DNA of 64,000 nucleotides, taken from Rhinopithecus roxellana (lineage: Eukaryota; Chordata; Mammalia; Primates; Cercopithecidae). Shown piece by piece: positions 59,615 to 64,000 of the stretch; the first letter of the stretch is position 1; each line of letters begins with the position of its first letter. The translations under genes were made by a program, and so were the position numbers. The notes below the pieces were generated by a model. That model was given only the letters and a program-made list of their open reading frames with translations. It was not told where the DNA came from and searched no databases. The stretch covers positions 147,574,858 through 147,638,857 of the forward strand of contig NC_044552.1 in the NCBI RefSeq assembly GCF_007565055.1, in the 5' to 3' direction.

Positions 59615-62600
59615 TTCTCAGAAGCTTCTTCACGTTATGAACGGATGAAATTTCCTTTATCAGAGTAGCCTCAATGCAATCCAAGGTAGACCTTCTCAGG
59701 TTCCTCAAAGAAAGAGTATTGACTGCTCAAGAAACATAAGTGTAACTCTGTGAGATGAATTCACACATCACCAAGAAGTTTTTAAGAAAGTCCTTCTAGT
59801 TTTCACTGGGGATATTCCTCTGTCACCGTAAGTTCATTGCGCTATGAAGAATCTAATGCAGATTTCCAGAAAACTTAGTTAGGAAACTGATCACTGAAGA
59901 GAAACGTGTAAACACTGTGTGTTGCATTCTTCATGGCAATGCAGTTTCTCAGAGGTTTTTTCCAGTTTGATCTGAGGTATTTCCTTTTCACGATAGCCCT
60001 AAGAGCTCCCAAATAACTTTGCAGAATACACGAAAACAGTTGTAGCAAACTGTTCCAAGAAGGGAAGGGTGGAAATCTGTGTGATGAAGGCACACGTCAG
60101 AAAGCAATCTCTCAGGAAAGCTTCTTCTCTAGTATTATGTGAGGATATTTTCTATTTCACCATGGGCCCTATGGGCTCCCAAATTCAGTTTCCAGAATCC
60201 CACGAAAAGAGTGTTCGCACACTGCTCCTGAAGTCTAAGTATATGTTCTGAGGTGAACTACAGATCAGCAAAGAAGTTCTCAGAAAGCTTCTCTTCGTTA
60301 TTATGTGAGATATTTCCTTTTTCACCATAGTCCTCAATGAGCTCCCAAAATACTTTCAGAATCCACGACAACAGTGTTAGCAAACTGTTCCAAGAAGGGA
60401 AGGGTGGAAACTCTGTGTGATGAAGTCCACACATCAGAAAGCAATCTCTCAGAAAGCTTCTCTCTAGTTATTCTGTGAGGATATTTCCTTTTTCACCATG
60501 GGCCCTAGGGGCTCCCAAATATCACTTCCAGAATCCACGGAAAGAGTGTTCGCAAACTGCTTCCTGAAGTCTATATTCGTCTGTGAGATGAACTCACAGA
60601 TCAGAAAGAAGTTTCTTCAGAAGCTTCTGTCACGTTTTGAACGGATGAAATTTCCTTTATCAGCGTAGGCCACAATGCGATCCAAGAAGCCCTTTTCAGT
60701 TTCCTCAAAGACAGTGTTAATGGACTGCTCCACGAAACAGAAGTGTAACTCTGTGAGATGAATTCTCACATCACCAAGAAGTTTCTAAGAAAGCTCCTCT
60801 AGGTTTCATCTGGGATATTTCCTTTGTCACCGTAAGCTTCATTGCGCTATAGAGGTATCCCATTGCAGATTTCCAGAAAAAAATAGTTAGCAAACTATAC
60901 TGAAGAGAAAACGTGTAACTCGTGAGTTGCATTCACACATGGCCAATGCAGTTTCTCAGACAGCTTCTTTCCAGTTTTGATCTGAGGTATTTCCTTTTAC
61001 ACCATAGCCCTCAATGAGCTCCCAAAATATACCTTTGCAGAATCCACGACAACAGTGTTAGCAAACGTTTCAAAAAGGGAAGGGGGAGCTCTGTGTGATG
61101 AAGTCACACATCAAGAAGCAATCTCTCAGAAAGCTTCTCTCTAGTTATTATATGAGGATATTCCTTTTCATCATGGGCCCCTATGAGCTCCCAAAATCAC
61201 ATTCAGATTCCAGGATAAGAGTGTTAGCAAACTGTTACCTGAAGTCTAAGTTATAAGTCTGTGACATTGAACTTACAGATCAGAAAGAAGTTTCTCAGAA
61301 AGCTTCTTCGCGTTTTGAAGAGAGATAAATTTCCTTTATCTGGTAGGCCTCAATGCGATCCAAGGGAGCACTTCTCAGGATTCTCAAAGACAGTGTTAAT
61401 GTACTGCTCCACGAAATATAAGTGTAACTCTGTGAGATGGAATTCACACATCACCAAGAAGTTTCTCAGAAAGCTTCTTCTAATTTTCATCTGTGGATAT
61501 TTCCTTGTTACCGTAAGCTTCATTGCGCTATGAAAATCTAATTGCAGATTTCCAGAAAACAGTGTTAACAAACTGATCACTGAAGACAAAGTGTAACTCT
61601 GTGGTTGCATTCACACATGGCAATGCAGTTTCTCAGAAAGCTAATCTTTAGTATTATGTGAGGATATTTCCTTTTCACCATAGCCCCAAGAGCTCCCAAT
61701 ATACCTTTGCAGAATCCACGACAACAGGTTAGAAACTGTTCCAAGAAGGGAAAGGTGGAAACTCGTGTGATGAAGTCAAACATCAGAAAGCAATCTCTCA
61801 GAAAGCTTCTCTCTAGTATTATGTGAGGATATATCTCGATTCACCATGGGCCCCTATGGGCTCCAAATATCCTTTTCCAGAATCCACGAAAGAGTGTTCG
61901 CAAACTGCTTCCTGAAGTCTAAGTTATAATCTCTGAGTGAACTCACAGATCAGAAGGATGTTCTCAGAAAGCTCTCTTAGGTTTTTAATGAGGATATTCT
62001 TTTTCACATAGTCTCACATGAGCTCCCAAATACCTTTGTAGAATCCACGAACAACAGTGTTAGCAAACGTTCTCAAGAGGAGGTGGAACTCTGTGTGATG
62101 AAGTCACACATCGAAAGCAATCTCTCAGAAAGATCTTCTAGTTATTCTGTGAGGATATTTCCTGTTCACCATGGGCCCCAATGGCTCCCAAAATCACTTT
62201 CCAGAATCCACGGAAAGGATGTGATCGCAATCTGCTTTCTAAAGGCTAAGGTTATTCGTCTGTGAGGCGAACTCAAGCATCAGATAGATGTATCTCAGAA
62301 AGATTCTTCACGTTGCGATGGAGTGAATTTCCTTTATCAGAGGAGCCGCAAGCGATCAAGGAAAGCCTTCTCAGTTTCCTCAAAGGACAGTGTTAATGGC
62401 ATGGCTCATGAAACAGAAGTGTACTCTGTGAGTTGCATTCACACATAATGGCCAAGGCAGTTCTCACAAAGCTTCTCTTAGTTATTATGTGCGGATATTG
62501 CCTTTTCCCCATAGCCTCATTGAGCTCCCAAATATACCTTTGCAGAATTCACGAGAACAGTGTTAGCAAACTGTTCCAAGAAGGGAAGGGTTGCAACTCT

Positions 62601-63100
62601 GTGTGATGAAGCCACACATCAGAAAGGAATCTCTCAGAAAAGCTTCTCTCCAGTTATTATTGGAGGATATTTCCTTTTTCACCATGGGCCCTATGGGCTC
62701 CCAAATATCACTTTCCAGAATCCATGAAAAGAGTGTGTAGCAAACTGCTTCATGAAGTATTAGTTATAAGCCTGTGAAGAGATGAATTCAAGATCAGAAG
62801 ACGTTCTCAGAAAGCTCTTTCACGTTTGAACGGATTTGAAATTTCCTTATCAGCCTAGGCCTCAATGCGATCCAAGGAAGCCTTATCAGTTTTCTCAAAG
62901 ACAGTGTTAATGGAATGCTCCATGAAACATAAGTGTATCTCTGTGAGATGAATGAACACATCACCAAGAAGATTTTAAGAAAGCTTCTTTATAGTTTTCA
63001 TCTGTGGATATTTCCATTGTCAGCGGAAGCTTTCTTGCGCTAAGAGGACCCATGCAGATTTCGACAGAAAACTTAGTTAGCAAAATGATCACTGAAGAGA
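59610..63100 (-). repeat. Alpha satellite, - orientation, strongly indel-rich
   Basis: The same monomer types as the rest of the inverted block, but with a missing or extra base every few tens of bases (for example TTTCCTTTTCACG for TTTCCTTTTTCACC near 59990, and AGTATTATG for AGTTATTATG near 60131). Some joins skip types, such as D to A near 60.28 and 61.97 kb and C to B near 62.43 kb. So many indels spread evenly through one block suggest unpolished sequence more than biology. No gene is seen. Confidence 0.88.
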
Positions 63101-63200
63101 NNNNNNNNNNNNNNNNNNNNNNNNNNNNNNNNNNNNNNNNNNNNNNNNNNNNNNNNNNNNNNNNNNNNNNNNNNNNNNNNNNNNNNNNNNNNNNNNNNNN
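63101..63200. other. Assembly gap (100 N)
   Basis: Exactly 100 N. Satellite orientation returns from - to + across it. Confidence 0.99.
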
Positions 63201-64000
63201 TACTTCTGGTGTGTGTGAATTCATCTCCACAGAGACTTACACTTATTGTGTTTCATGCAGCATTCCATTAACACTGTCTTTGAGGATCCTGAGAAGGACT
63301 TATTTGGATCGCATTGAGGCCTACGCTGGTAAAGGAAATATCATCCAGTTCAAAACGTGAAAGAAGCTTCCTGAGAAACTTCTTTGTGATCTGTGAATTC
63401 CTCTCACAGGAGTTACAGCTTATTTCTCAGGAAGGCAGTTTGCTAACACTCTTTTCATGGAATCGGCCAAAGCAGATTTGGGAGCCCTTAGGGGCCCATG
63501 GTGAAAAAGGAAATATCCTCTGATAATAAGTAGAGAGAAGCTTTCTGAGAGATTGCTTCTGATGTGTGACTTTCGTCACACAGAGTTCCAACCTTCCCTT
63601 CTTGGAACAATTTGCTAAATCTGTTACCTTGTGTTTTCTCCTCAGTGTTCAGTTTGCTAACACAGTTTTCTGGAAATCTGCAATGGGATACTGCTGAACG
63701 CAATGAAGCTTACGGTGACAAAGGAAATATCCTCAGATGAAAACTAGAAAGAAGCTCTGTTAGAAACTTCTTGGTGATGTGTGAATTCATCTCCCAGAAT
63801 TACACTTATGTTTCATGAAGGAGTCCATTAACACTGTCTTTGAGGAACCTGAGAAGGACTTCTTTGGATTCATTGAGGCCTATGCTAATAAAGGAAATAT
63901 CATAAGTTGAAAACTTGAAAGATGCTTGTGAGAGACTTCTTTGTGATCTGTGAATTCCTCTCACAGAGTTACAGCTTAGTTCTCAGGTAGGAGTTTGCTA
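63201..64000 (+). repeat. Alpha satellite, + orientation, right flank
   Basis: Starts in type C and continues C-D-A/B-C-D to the window edge. The variants (AATCTGAGAAGGACTTC-like type C, CTGAACGCAATGAAGCTTAC in type B, TTACAGCTTAGTTCTCAGG in type D) are those of the 27-32 kb subgroup in the inverted block, read in the opposite direction. Near 63634-63640 a type A monomer is cut short and jumps into type B. No gene is seen. Confidence 0.9.

Overview
This is primate centromeric or pericentromeric DNA. Almost all of it is alpha satellite: head-to-tail AT-rich monomers of about 171 bp, each starting at a HindIII site (AAGCTT) in well-preserved stretches. Four monomer types (called A, B, C and D here) repeat in order as a tetramer of about 687 bp. 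The monomers resemble the HindIII alpha satellite of Old World monkeys, and the one full-length L1 is of the primate L1PA kind, so I infer an Old World monkey (Cercopithecidae). Species and chromosome cannot be read from the window. There is no host protein-coding gene, tRNA, rRNA or CRISPR array.

Layout. 1-9612: satellite in + orientation, with nested 7-mer and 12-mer repeats. 9613-9712: 100 N. 9713-63100: satellite in - orientation, holding two L1 insertions. 63101-63200: 100 N. 63201-64000: satellite in + orientation again. The central block is therefore inverted relative to both flanks, and both switches fall exactly at N gaps.

Inside the inverted block a unit of about 18.0 kb is present about 2.2 times in direct orientation. 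Copy A is about 9.7-32.0 kb and is interrupted by an L1. Copy B is about 34.3-50.0 kb. A partial copy C is about 51.9-56.0 kb. The copies look nearly identical over long stretches. They differ by whole 684-686 bp tetramers and by one patch of different monomers in B. A block of very divergent monomers sits at the same place in A and B.

Mobile elements. 14310-20496 (- strand) is a full-length L1 with intact ORF1 (338 aa) and ORF2 (1275 aa), flanked by 31-bp near-identical direct repeats. Copies B and C carry the empty site, so the insertion is specific to copy A. Its ORF2 carries a compensating +1/-1 frameshift pair, and the antisense ORF0 in its 5' UTR stops after 14 codons. 57973-59609 (+ strand) is a 5'-truncated L1 3' end followed by about 840 bp of non-satellite, non-L1 sequence with its own AATAAA and poly(A), which looks like an L1 3' transduction.

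Sequence quality is uneven. About 33.2-37.8 kb and 53.9-63.1 kb are full of single-base indels relative to their paralogs, and so to a lesser degree are 7.7-11.1 kb. Together with the gaps, this makes assembly error a serious alternative for some of the structural observations.
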